DNA of 8,892 nucleotides from CAVVWJ01 sp964475685 (GCA_964475685.1 CAYYXP010000064.1:1-8892), one strand, 5' to 3'. Positions 1 through 6,002 are shown, numbered from the stretch's first letter. The notes: generated by a model from the sequence alone, not told the origin. Made by a program: numbers and translations.

Positions 1-447
1 GATCTCGGTCTGTTCGGTGGGCGCGGCGCCTTCGTCGGGATCGTGCTGGGTGAGCGGGCTCGCCGGTGTCGCCTCGGCCCATGCCGCTTCGTCGAGGGCA
101 CCGTCCAGGCGGACGCTGCCCTCGAGCCGGGCCGCGGCCACCGAGGGCGCGGCTGATCCGGTGGACGAGTCCGGAGCCTGGGCGACCAGCCGGGCCGGCG
201 GGCTCAGGGACACGACGAGGACGATGACCGCGGTCAGCGCGGACAGAAGGCTCAGCGGGAAGACCTCCCGGAGACGAGTCGGAAATTCGAGTGACGGATC
301 TGGTGGCAGGAAGTCCCTACGGAATTTGCCGGCCCGCGATTCAGCCGGTGCTCCCTCGCGGGCGGGAGCGGCACACCCCTCGTTGCGCTGTTCGATTGCG
401 GTGGTCGGGGCTCCGTCGCGGAGGTTGCCGGAGGGCCCCTGTCGCAC
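1..447 (-). CDS. DUF5916 / CBM9-like exported protein, N-terminal fragment
   Basis: Partial gene running off the left edge; only the first ~80-149 residues are present. Read leftwards, the frame gives a hydrophobic stretch (about positions 200-260, ALTAVIVLVVSLSP) ending in an AQ signal-peptidase-like site, a Ser/Pro/Ala linker, then RLEGSVRLDGALDEAAW followed by TQHDPDEGAAPTEQTEI at the edge. The LDGxLDEAAW ... PDEGxxxxExTE pattern is the opening of the carbohydrate-binding family-9-like domain that starts DUF5916 proteins, which are usually 700-900 residues with a C-terminal beta-barrel-like part; their function is unproven. There is no ATG in frame. The first candidate is GTG at 447, giving an unusually long hydrophilic N-terminus; a CTG around 255, preceded by GGGAGG, would start right at the signal peptide. 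It follows the UPF0182 gene in the same direction after ~40 bases. Family call is firm, start is not. Confidence 0.8.
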   Translation of the reverse strand, partial: MRQGPSGNLRDGAPTTAIEQRNEGCAAPAREGAPAESRAGKFRRDFLPPDPSLEFPTRLREVFPLSLLSALTAVIVLVVSLSPPARLVAQAPDSSTGSAAPSVAAARLEGSVRLDGALDEAAWAEATPASPLTQHDPDEGAAPTEQTEI

Positions 448-457
448 CGGCTCGCGC

Positions 458-473
458 CAAGCAGGGATGCTTG
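458..473 (-). other. Small hairpin between UPF0182 gene and DUF5916 gene
   Basis: CAAGCA and TGCTTG form a perfect 6-bp stem around a 4-base loop, just past the stop codon of the UPF0182 gene. GCC/GGC bases outside could extend the stem through a bulge. No T-run follows on the minus strand, so it is not a canonical intrinsic terminator; it may be an mRNA 3'-end or processing structure, or chance. Confidence 0.25.
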
Positions 474-485
474 TGGCCGACGGCG

Positions 486-3257
486 CTAGTGCTGCCCCTC
501 CGTCCGACCCTTCCCGAGCCGCTCGAGCAGCTCGCCCAGCCGCCGCATCTCCTCCCCGTACCGCGTCCAGTCCAGCTCCCGCTGCGCCTGCAGCGCCGCC
601 TCGTACCGGCGCCGCGCCTCGGCGGACAGCGCCCGGAACCCGGAGTCGGCGGCCAAGGCCACCGGCGCATTGGTCGCAACCGCCGGCGCCGGTTGACGCC
701 CCGCGCCCGCCCCCGGCGCGCCGCCGAACAGCTCGGTCAGCGCGCCATCCAGCGTCTCCCCCATCACCACCTGGTTCTCGTACGCGACCACCACCCGCTT
801 GAGCTCCGGGATCCGCCCGCCTTCCGCCTGCAGGTAGAGTGGCTGCACGTAGAGCAGCGACTCCTCGATCGGAATCACCAGGAGATCGCCGCGGATCACC
901 CGGGACCCCCGCTGGTCCCACAGCGAAACCTGTCGGGAGATCTCGGTGTTCTGGTTGATCCGGTTCTCGATCTGCTGGGGCCCGAACACCAGCCGCTGCC
1001 GGGAGAGCCGGTACACCCGGAGCTTCCCATATTCCGCGCCGTCGTTCCGTGCCACCATCCACGCCGCCAGGTTGTCTTTCCCCCGCGGTGTGAACGGCAC
1101 CATGTAGATGAACTCGGCCTCCGACTCCTCCGGCAGTCGCATCACCAGGTGCCGCATGAACGGCACGGCCCTCTCCCCCTCGGCGACCGCCGGAATCTGC
1201 CACTGGTCTTCCCGGTGGTAAAAATCATTGGGCTCGTCCATGTGGTAGGTGGCGTAGAGGTTGGTCTGCGCCCGGTACAGGTCGTCCGGATACCGGATGT
1301 GCGCCCGGAGCCCGGCCGGCATGCTGTCCAGGGGAACGAAGATGCCGGGGAAGATCCGCGCCCAGGTCTGGATCAGGGGATCGGCCGGCGCACTCACATA
1401 CGCGGTCAGCGACCCGTTGTAGGCGTCGATCACGAGCTTGACGCTGTTCCGCATGTAGGTCGTGCCGTCGCTCACCCTCTGGGCATAGGGATAGTTGTCC
1501 GAGGTGGTGTAGGCGTCCATGATCCATTGCAGCGTCCCATCGTCCGCCAGCACCATGTAGGGATCGCGATCGAACTGGAGGAACGGCAACGCCGTCCTCG
1601 CCCGGGTCACGATGTTCCGGTAATAGAGCACTCTGCTGCTGTCGGTGATGTCCTGGGAGAAGAGGATCTTGTCCGAGGCGAATCGGGTGGCGAGCACGAT
1701 TCGTCGGAGGAGGTTGCCGACCCGGACGCCGCCACGGCCGCCGTACGCGGCGTAGACGTTCTCCTCCCCGGAGGGATGGTCGAACTCGCGCTGCAGGGTC
1801 CCCACGAAAGCGTAGTCGTTGGCGCGCTCACCATAGTAGATCTGCGGCCGAGTGATCTTCAGCGACACCGTCGACACCGGCGGCAGGTCCTTGACGAACA
1901 ACACCGGCAGGCCCTCGGGCGTCACCTGGTTGACCGGGCTCAGGGTGAGACCCATCCCGTGGGTGAAGGTCAGGTGCTCGTTGATGAACGTCCGGGTGGG
2001 GAGCGACGCGGCGTTCAGCTCCCGCGGCGAGAGCAGAACCTGCCGGTACTTGCCGTCAATCCAGTAGCGGTCGTCGTCCACCGAGACGAAGTCGTAGTAG
2101 GTGCGGATCTCCTGGATCTGACCGAAGGTCTGGAGCAGCGGCTCCCGATCCCAGAGCCGCACATTCTCGATGGTCGGGCCGTTGGCCCGGATGTTCGCCA
2201 GCGTGAGGCCGGCCTCGCCCCGGAGCTCCCGGACGTCCACGCTGTCGAGCCCCCACGCCTGCCGGGTGGCGATGATGTGATTCTTGAGGTAGGGCGTCTC
2301 CCGGGTCAGCTCGGTCGGCGCCACCAGGAACTTCTGCATCGCCAGCGGAATGAGGCCGCGCCCGAGGAAGCCCACCGCCACATAGGCCGCGACGGCCCCG
2401 AGCGCGTACTGCGCCAGCCGGCCCCTCATCGCGCCGATGAGGACGGCCACGGCGGCGAGAGCCGCCACGACGGTCGAGAGACGCAACGCGGGCAGCCGGG
2501 CGTGGAGGTCGGTGTAGCTGGCGCCGACCAGCGGGCCGGTGGTCGAATAGAGCAGGCTCGGGATATCCACCAGCCACAACTCGAGGGCAATGAGCACGAA
2601 GAACACCGCCAGCAGGATGGCGATGTGGAGCCCCGCCGACGGCTCGATCCGGAGACCGCGCGGGCTCGGGACCAGGTCGCCGCGGACCCCGTACACCGGC
2701 AACACCAGCAGGAGGGAGAGCGTCGTCAGGGTGAGGAGAAAGCCGAGCCCGGTCGAGAGCGCGGGCAGCATGAAGACGTAGAAGCCGACGTCGCGAGAGA
2801 AGACCGGATCCGCGATTCCGAACGGGGTCGCGTGGACGGCCCGGAGCACCACCGCCCAGGCGGCCGTGGCGGCAAACCCGGCCACGAGGCCGATGCCCAG
2901 CGAGACCGGCAGGCTCAGGCGGCGCAGGACCACCGTGAGGTTGAGCCGCGGCGCCGACTCCGCCAGTTGGAGCAGGATCGGGTTGGCGACAAGGCCTCGC
3001 TGCGCGATCAGCAGATTCAGGTAGAGCACGCCGGCGGTCAACCCTGCCCCGGCCAGAAAGAGGAGCGCGCGGGTGATCAGCGTCCGGGTGAAGACGACCT
3101 GGTAGCCGATCTCCCGGAACCACCACCAGTCGGTGAGTAGCGCGCTGGAGCCGGGGAAGAAGAATATGAGCGTCACGAATGCGGCGATGCCGAGCGTCAG
3201 CGCGAGCCGGCGCCGGGGCACGGGTGGGTTGGGTGGCGTAAGTCTTGGCGGCATCAT
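486..3257 (-). CDS. UPF0182 family membrane protein (COG1615)
   Basis: A 923-residue protein, the usual length for UPF0182, a widespread family of unknown function. The N-terminal third has seven likely membrane segments at about residues 18-38, 62-84, 117-140, 158-187, 210-230, 261-277 and 283-305; the rest is one large domain, probably outside the cytoplasm. Family signatures visible are SRDVGFYVFMLP (154-165), LVGASYTDLHARLPA (~243-257), the TRETPYLKNHIIATRQAWGLD stretch (~318-338), FTHGMGLTLSPVN and PQIYYGERANDYAFV. An Ala/Pro-rich linker and a charged helical tail (EARRRYEAALQAQRELDW...) end the protein. The start is ATGATG at 3257; no clear Shine-Dalgarno is seen. It begins 28 bases after the DinB-family stop, consistent with cotranscription. 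The opposite strand stays open for most of this gene, but that is a GC-rich shadow. Confidence 0.95.
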   Translation of the reverse strand: MMPPRLTPPNPPVPRRRLALTLGIAAFVTLIFFFPGSSALLTDWWWFREIGYQVVFTRTLITRALLFLAGAGLTAGVLYLNLLIAQRGLVANPILLQLAESAPRLNLTVVLRRLSLPVSLGIGLVAGFAATAAWAVVLRAVHATPFGIADPVFSRDVGFYVFMLPALSTGLGFLLTLTTLSLLLVLPVYGVRGDLVPSPRGLRIEPSAGLHIAILLAVFFVLIALELWLVDIPSLLYSTTGPLVGASYTDLHARLPALRLSTVVAALAAVAVLIGAMRGRLAQYALGAVAAYVAVGFLGRGLIPLAMQKFLVAPTELTRETPYLKNHIIATRQAWGLDSVDVRELRGEAGLTLANIRANGPTIENVRLWDREPLLQTFGQIQEIRTYYDFVSVDDDRYWIDGKYRQVLLSPRELNAASLPTRTFINEHLTFTHGMGLTLSPVNQVTPEGLPVLFVKDLPPVSTVSLKITRPQIYYGERANDYAFVGTLQREFDHPSGEENVYAAYGGRGGVRVGNLLRRIVLATRFASDKILFSQDITDSSRVLYYRNIVTRARTALPFLQFDRDPYMVLADDGTLQWIMDAYTTSDNYPYAQRVSDGTTYMRNSVKLVIDAYNGSLTAYVSAPADPLIQTWARIFPGIFVPLDSMPAGLRAHIRYPDDLYRAQTNLYATYHMDEPNDFYHREDQWQIPAVAEGERAVPFMRHLVMRLPEESEAEFIYMVPFTPRGKDNLAAWMVARNDGAEYGKLRVYRLSRQRLVFGPQQIENRINQNTEISRQVSLWDQRGSRVIRGDLLVIPIEESLLYVQPLYLQAEGGRIPELKRVVVAYENQVVMGETLDGALTELFGGAPGAGAGRQPAPAVATNAPVALAADSGFRALSAEARRRYEAALQAQRELDWTRYGEEMRRLGELLERLGKGRTEGQH

Positions 3258-3285
3258 GGGCCTGAGCGGGGATGGTCCCGGTCAG

Positions 3286-3825
3286 CTACTCCTGTTTGCG
3301 CTTGGCGGTCGGAGGAAGGAGACCGTTGAGCCGAAGGTATACCGCCAGCTGACTGTAATGGCCCGCCCAGTCTTCGGCGGTCGCGTACATCGCCTCCGCC
3401 CGGGTAACCTCGCTGTTGCCGAAGAACGGCACCTTACCGGTCAGGTCCGAGTCGTTCACCTTGGCCAGCGTTGACTCGCAGAACTGGAACGTTTCCTTGA
3501 GCCGGGCGACGAGCTTCTCCTTCGGTGTTGCCTCGGTGACCTCCGAGCGCTTCGGCGCCGGCACCCCGCCGACATTCGAGCAGAGGTAATCGTTCCCCTC
3601 GACCAGGTGGGCGATGACCTTCCCGAAGCTCATCTGTTCCGGGGTCGGCTTGAACCCGTACTTGCCGGCGGGCATCTCCTCCGCCGCGGCGACGAGATTC
3701 TTCCCCTGGCGCTGCGCGATGGAACGGAGGGCGTCGGAGACCGGCGTCCCGGCACCCTGCGCCGCGCCGGTGGCGGTGAGGATGCAGGCGAGCGCGAAGA
3801 GCGAAAACGGTGTCTTCATGGCCAT
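3286..3825 (-). CDS. Secreted DinB-family (DinB/YfiT-like fold) protein
   Basis: A 179-residue protein. Residues 1-22 (MAMKTP, a hydrophobic core, then ATGAAQ) form a Sec signal peptide, so the mature protein should act outside the cytoplasm. The rest fits the DinB four-helix fold: SFGKVIAHLVEGNDYLC (66-82) supplies the first metal-ligand histidine, H73; the last helix AEDWAGHYSQLAVYLRLNGLLPP (150-172) supplies H156. The residue four before H156, a histidine in some members, is D152. DinB-fold proteins include metal-dependent thiol transferases and many uncharacterised members; no substrate can be named. Start codons at 3825 and 3819 are both possible; neither has a convincing ribosome site. 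The UPF0182 gene follows after 28 bases. Confidence 0.88.
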   Translation of the reverse strand: MAMKTPFSLFALACILTATGAAQGAGTPVSDALRSIAQRQGKNLVAAAEEMPAGKYGFKPTPEQMSFGKVIAHLVEGNDYLCSNVGGVPAPKRSEVTEATPKEKLVARLKETFQFCESTLAKVNDSDLTGKVPFFGNSEVTRAEAMYATAEDWAGHYSQLAVYLRLNGLLPPTAKRKQE

Positions 3826-3904
3826 GGTCCGGTGGGAGTGGTGGTGGTGTCCGCCTCAACCTACACCCACCCCGGGCCTCCGCAAACACGGAACTCGTCT
3901 GCAC

Positions 3905-3920
3905 TCCCTGGCCTCAGGGA
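3905..3920 (-). other. Hairpin in probable 5' leader of the DinB-family gene
   Basis: TCCCTG and CAGGGA form a perfect 6-bp stem with a 4-base loop, about 80 bases upstream of the DinB-family start. If transcription begins further upstream it would lie in the leader RNA. No T-run follows on either strand. Function unknown; could be chance in GC-rich DNA. Confidence 0.25.
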
Positions 3921-4015
3921 CCGGTAAAGCGGTACGACGTCCAGCCCGCCCCGCAGTCAAACTGACTCGCCCTACGTATTGCACGCCGCTCCTCCCCCCA
4001 TCAGCACCCTGGGGC

Positions 4016-4044
4016 TTGACGTGTACACATTTCGTATATACAAT
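4016..4044 (+). promoter_or_regulatory. Sigma70-type promoter of the brnT-remnant/brnA locus
   Basis: TTGACG (4016-4021) and TACAAT (4039-4044) are separated by exactly 17 bases, five of six matches to each consensus box. Transcription should start near 4051, about 88 bases before the brnA ATG. This is the best promoter in the window and sits where a brnTA promoter is expected, just before the toxin frame. Confidence 0.75.
4021..4041 (+). promoter_or_regulatory. Twin palindromes in the promoter, candidate BrnA operator
   Basis: Two perfect 8-bp palindromes, GTGTACAC (4021-4028) and GTATATAC (4034-4041), lie between and over the -35 and -10 boxes, with centres 13 bp apart. BrnA antitoxins of known systems repress their own promoter, so these are natural candidate operator half-elements. 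Assignment is by position only. Confidence 0.45.
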
Positions 4045-4087
4045 AGTAGGGCGTGTGAATGGGATCCGGCCAAACGAGAGGCCAACC

Positions 4088-4099
4088 CCCCGCGCGGGG
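4088..4099. repeat. 12-bp perfect palindrome at the brnT join
   Basis: CCCCGCGCGGGG is a perfect inverted repeat lying exactly between the N-terminal and C-terminal pieces of the brnT remnant. It may be a scar or cause of the deletion (slippage or hairpin-assisted). In RNA it could form only a short GC stem and has no T-run, so it is not a terminator. Confidence 0.6.
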
Positions 4100-4125
4100 C
4101 AGCATTTCGTATCATTTCAGCACCC

Positions 4126-4129
4126 GAGG
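4126..4129 (+). promoter_or_regulatory. Ribosome binding site of brnA
   Basis: GAGG lies nine bases before the ATG at 4139 and supports that start over any upstream in-frame codon. It sits inside the C-terminal codons of the brnT remnant. Confidence 0.6.
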
Positions 4130-4138
4130 CGCATCGAC

Positions 4139-4447
4139 ATGAGAAAGCCGCGTATCGTCAGGTACGATCCCCGGAAGCATAAGGATCGGACCGACTGGGA
4201 GCGGGTTCGCAATCAGACCGATGAGGACATCGAGCGGGCCGTCGCGTCGGACCCGGACGCGGCGCCGATCATGGATGCGGCCTGGTGGCGGGAGGCGCGC
4301 ATCGTGCTGCCGATGGCCAAGGTGCCGGTCTCGGTGAGGCTCGATCGGGACGTGCTGGAATGGTTCAAGGACCAGGGTCCCCGGTATCAGTCGCGAATCA
4401 ACGCCGTCCTTCGGGCGTTCATGGCGGCGCACCGCCGAGCCGGGTAA
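4139..4447 (+). CDS. brnA: BrnA-type antitoxin, orphaned
   Basis: A 102-residue protein. The first half carries the BrnA-type acidic region TDEDIERAVASDPDAAPIMD (27-46) followed by AAWWREARIVLP; the second half, KVPVSVRLDRDVLEWFKDQG (61-80) then YQSRINAVLRAFM (83-95), is the ribbon-helix-helix-like DNA-binding domain with the RLDxDVLEWFKxQGxxYQxRINAVLRAxM signature of this family. In known systems BrnA neutralises the BrnT ribonuclease and represses the brnTA promoter. Here the gene looks intact while the toxin before it is a remnant, so it can act only as a DNA-binding regulator or neutralise a BrnT encoded elsewhere. The frame is open upstream (a GTG at 4055 would add 28 residues), but the GAGG site and the usual family N-terminus favour 4139. 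Confidence 0.9.
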   Translation: MRKPRIVRYDPRKHKDRTDWERVRNQTDEDIERAVASDPDAAPIMDAAWWREARIVLPMAKVPVSVRLDRDVLEWFKDQGPRYQSRINAVLRAFMAAHRRAG

Positions 4448-4491
4448 GGGATGCCTGGAGCCAGGATTCTGATCTACGGACGGCGACACAC

Positions 4492-4530
4492 TTGACTCGT
4501 CCACCCCCTGATATATATATGAGATATATG
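4492..4530 (+). promoter_or_regulatory. Promoter and TA-repeat region upstream of vapBC
   Basis: TTGACT (4492-4497) is a good -35 box. At 16-18 bases spacing lies an alternating TA run (4511-4520), any register of which can serve as -10 (for example TATATA at 4514-4519). GATATATATATGA is followed at once by GATATATG, giving direct and inverted repeats that could be the VapB operator, as VapBC complexes autoregulate. Transcription would begin near 4525, just ahead of vapB. Confidence 0.55.
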
Positions 4531-4540
4531 TTTTTCATCA

Positions 4541-4545
4541 CGGAG
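4541..4545 (+). promoter_or_regulatory. Ribosome binding site of vapB
   Basis: CGGAG ends five bases before the ATG at 4551. The internal ATG at 4578, where many VapB homologues begin, has no such site, so 4551 is preferred. Confidence 0.5.
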
Positions 4546-4550
4546 CTTAG

Positions 4551-4778
4551 ATGCCGCGGCAATCGCCTGATAAACCCATGCTGGCAAAGGTCTTCTGGAG
4601 CGGGACAAGTCAGGCTGTCCGGCTGCCCAAGGCGTTCCGCTTCTCGAGCAACGAGGTGAGCATTCGGCGGGATGGTGATGCGGTTGTGCTCGAGCCGCTC
4701 GATAAACGGCGCTGGCCTCCCGGGTATTGGGACCGCTTCGGCCCCATAGGTGACGACTTTATCGTCCCGGACCTGTGA
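4551..4778 (+). CDS. vapB: VapB-type antitoxin (AbrB/SpoVT fold)
   Basis: A 75-residue protein. Residues 11-53 form the swapped-hairpin AbrB DNA-binding domain, with the family pattern AKVFWSGTSQAVRLPKAFRF (12-31) then VSIRRDGDAVVLEPLDKRRW. The C-terminal tail PPGYWDRFGPIGDDFIVPDL (56-75) is the segment that in this family wraps around and blocks the PIN-domain toxin. The stop codon overlaps the toxin GTG start (GTGA at 4775-4778), the normal antitoxin-first coupling. The first nine residues (MPRQSPDKP) are extra compared with typical members; the start at 4578 is the alternative. Confidence 0.92.
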   Translation: MPRQSPDKPMLAKVFWSGTSQAVRLPKAFRFSSNEVSIRRDGDAVVLEPLDKRRWPPGYWDRFGPIGDDFIVPDL

Positions 4779-5170
4779 ACTATCTCCTCGACACCGACAC
4801 CTGTGAGTTCGCGCTCCGCCACCATTCCGGGGTCCTGCGCCGGCTGAAGGCGTTATCGCCCGAGCAGGTCGCAGTGACCTCCATGACGGAGGCGGACCTG
4901 TGGTACGGCGCTCGGCAGAGTCGAGACCCGGCCGGCTCCAGGAAATCGGTGGCCGCATTCCTGGAGCCCTTGATTCGGCTCCCCTACGACAGCGAATCGG
5001 CAGAGCGCCATGCCGAGTTGCGCTTCTCGTTGCGCGCCCACCCTGTCGGCGAGCGGGATCTCGTGATGGCCAGCGTGGCGGTGAGGCACGGGATGGCGCT
5101 CGTCACCCACAACCGGGAGTTCGCCCGCGTGGCGGGTCTGGCGCTGGAAGACTGGACTACGCCGGGCTGA
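4775..5170 (+). CDS. vapC: VapC-type PIN-domain ribonuclease toxin
   Basis: A 131-residue PIN-domain protein, the full family length. VapC toxins are Mg-dependent ribonucleases that cut tRNA or rRNA. The acidic active-site positions are visible: D6 in NYLLDTDTCEF, the TEADLWYGA motif (38-46), and D95 in GERDLVMASVAV, followed by VTHNREFARVAGLALEDW (110-127). In the second motif the position usually occupied by Glu (AEL.YG) is D41; a further acid, E39, lies two residues before it. The change is conservative but may reduce activity. It starts with GTG inside the vapB stop. The last 14 bases overlap the end of the convergent kinase gene, so VapC residues 128-131 are also antisense kinase code. 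Confidence 0.93.
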   Translation: MNYLLDTDTCEFALRHHSGVLRRLKALSPEQVAVTSMTEADLWYGARQSRDPAGSRKSVAAFLEPLIRLPYDSESAERHAELRFSLRAHPVGERDLVMASVAVRHGMALVTHNREFARVAGLALEDWTTPG

Positions 5171-6002
5171 TCCCCAGTGCCGCCACAAACTCCTCCATGG
5201 TGGCAAACCGATCCGGCGCCGACTTGGCCAGCGCCCGGCTGATGGCCTGATCGACCGCCGCCGGCACCGTGGAGCACAGCAGCTGGGCCGAAGGCACGGG
5301 AGCACGGATGACCATGGTGACCACCTGGTTGAGCACCCGCCCGGCATAGGGCGGCTCGCCGGTCAGCATCTCGTAGAGGACGCAGCCGAGGCCGTAGATA
5401 TCCACCCGCTGGTCGAGGTCCCGCCGTCCGATGATCTGCTCCGGACTCATGTAGTAGACGGTCCCCACCATGATGCCGGTCGCGGTCAGCTTCTGATAAT
5501 CCGCAGCACCGATGGCCCGGGCCAGCCCGAAGTCAGCGACCAGCGCATGCCCGCCGGCAAGGAGGAGGTTTTCGGGCTTCACATCGCGGTGCAGCACCCC
5601 GCGGCTGTGCGCGTACCCGAGGGCGCCGGCCACTTCGCGCGTAATCCGAAGCGCCTCCTCCAGAGGCAACTGCCGCTCTCGCTCCAGGCGCCCGAACAGC
5701 GACTCGCCCTCGACGTACGGCATGATGTAGTAGAGGAGTTCGCCGGCGCTTCCCGAATCGGACACCGGCAGGATGTTCGGATGGGTCAGGGAGCGTGCGA
5801 TCTCGATTTCGCGGAGAAAACGCTCGGTGCCGATCGCATTGGCCACGGCCCCGTGCATGATCTTGACGGCCACCGGCTGCTGACTGCCGACGTCGCGCGC
5901 GAGGTATACAGTCGCCATCGCGCCGCGTCCGATCTCACGGTCGAGCGCGTACCGCTCGCCCAGGGCCTCCGCCAGCATCTCCGAAACAAGTGTCATGGTC
6001 AC
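5157..6002 (-). CDS. Soluble Hanks-type Ser/Thr protein kinase
   Basis: A 281-residue bare kinase domain. Visible in order: glycine loop GRGAMATVY (25-33), VAVK with K47, helix-C E65, catalytic loop HRDVKPEN (138-145, D140), DFGLA (157-161), activation segment with T173/T175 and GTVYYMSPEQ (180-189), DIYGLGCVLYEMLTGEPPY, and the closing ALAKSAPDRFATMEEFVAAL. All catalytic residues are present, so it should be active. There is no membrane segment or sensor domain, unlike many long kinases of this phylum, so it should be cytoplasmic and take its signal from partners. GTG at 6002 shares one base with the ATPase stop (TAGTG); ATG at 5996 is the alternative start. Being last in an operon with an ABC transporter and a STAS protein suggests it phosphorylates one of them; that is inference. 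Confidence 0.93.
   Translation of the reverse strand: MTMTLVSEMLAEALGERYALDREIGRGAMATVYLARDVGSQQPVAVKIMHGAVANAIGTERFLREIEIARSLTHPNILPVSDSGSAGELLYYIMPYVEGESLFGRLERERQLPLEEALRITREVAGALGYAHSRGVLHRDVKPENLLLAGGHALVADFGLARAIGAADYQKLTATGIMVGTVYYMSPEQIIGRRDLDQRVDIYGLGCVLYEMLTGEPPYAGRVLNQVVTMVIRAPVPSAQLLCSTVPAAVDQAISRALAKSAPDRFATMEEFVAALGISPA

Larger units (their letters stand above)
3826..4138. other. Divergent intergenic region with toxin remnant and promoter
   Basis: This ~310-base stretch has no intact gene. It should hold the promoter of the leftward DinB/UPF0182 unit (not convincingly identified) and it holds the strong rightward promoter of the antitoxin locus. From about 4057 it contains the broken brnT. 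It is visibly richer in A/T around 4020-4045 and 4100-4120 than its flanks, which suits acquired toxin-antitoxin DNA. Confidence 0.6.
4057..4182 (+). pseudogene. brnT: brnT toxin remnant with internal deletion
   Basis: In one open frame the sequence encodes EWDPAKREAN (4057-4086), the characteristic opening of BrnT toxins, then only PPRGAA, then FRIISAPEAHRHEKAAYRQ (from 4105), which matches the usual BrnT ending (RIISARxATxxERxxYE). BrnT is a RelE-like ribonuclease of about 90-100 residues; the central ~50 codons, holding most of the fold, are gone. No ATG, and no GTG/TTG downstream of the predicted transcription start, is in this frame, so it is unlikely to be made. The remnant overlaps the brnA start out of frame by 44 bases, as intact brnT genes tend to overlap or abut brnA, which supports the identification. 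Both motifs in the right order, frame and position make chance unlikely. Confidence 0.72.

Noticed and set aside
17..802. A 261-codon plus-strand frame at the left edge
   Set aside because: Ser/Pro/Ala/Arg-rich shadow; the minus strand gives a convincing CBM9/DUF5916 N-terminus and the UPF0182 C-terminus.
291..3140. A 949-codon open frame on the plus strand opposite the UPF0182 gene
   Set aside because: Its product is rich in Arg, His, Pro and Gly with no family pattern. The minus strand encodes a clear UPF0182 protein, so this is the usual GC-rich antisense shadow.
3932..3960. Possible minus-strand promoter for the DinB-family gene (TTGACT at 3960-3955)
   Set aside because: The -35 is good but the bases 17 positions on (TCGTAC) match only two of six -10 positions, so it is not called.
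4454..4465. CCTGG/CCAGG inverted repeat after brnA as a terminator
   Set aside because: The stem is only 4-5 bp with almost no loop and there is no T-run after it.
4419..4958. Minus-strand open frame across the vapB region
   Set aside because: No family features; it is antisense to well-recognised brnA, vapB and vapC sequence.
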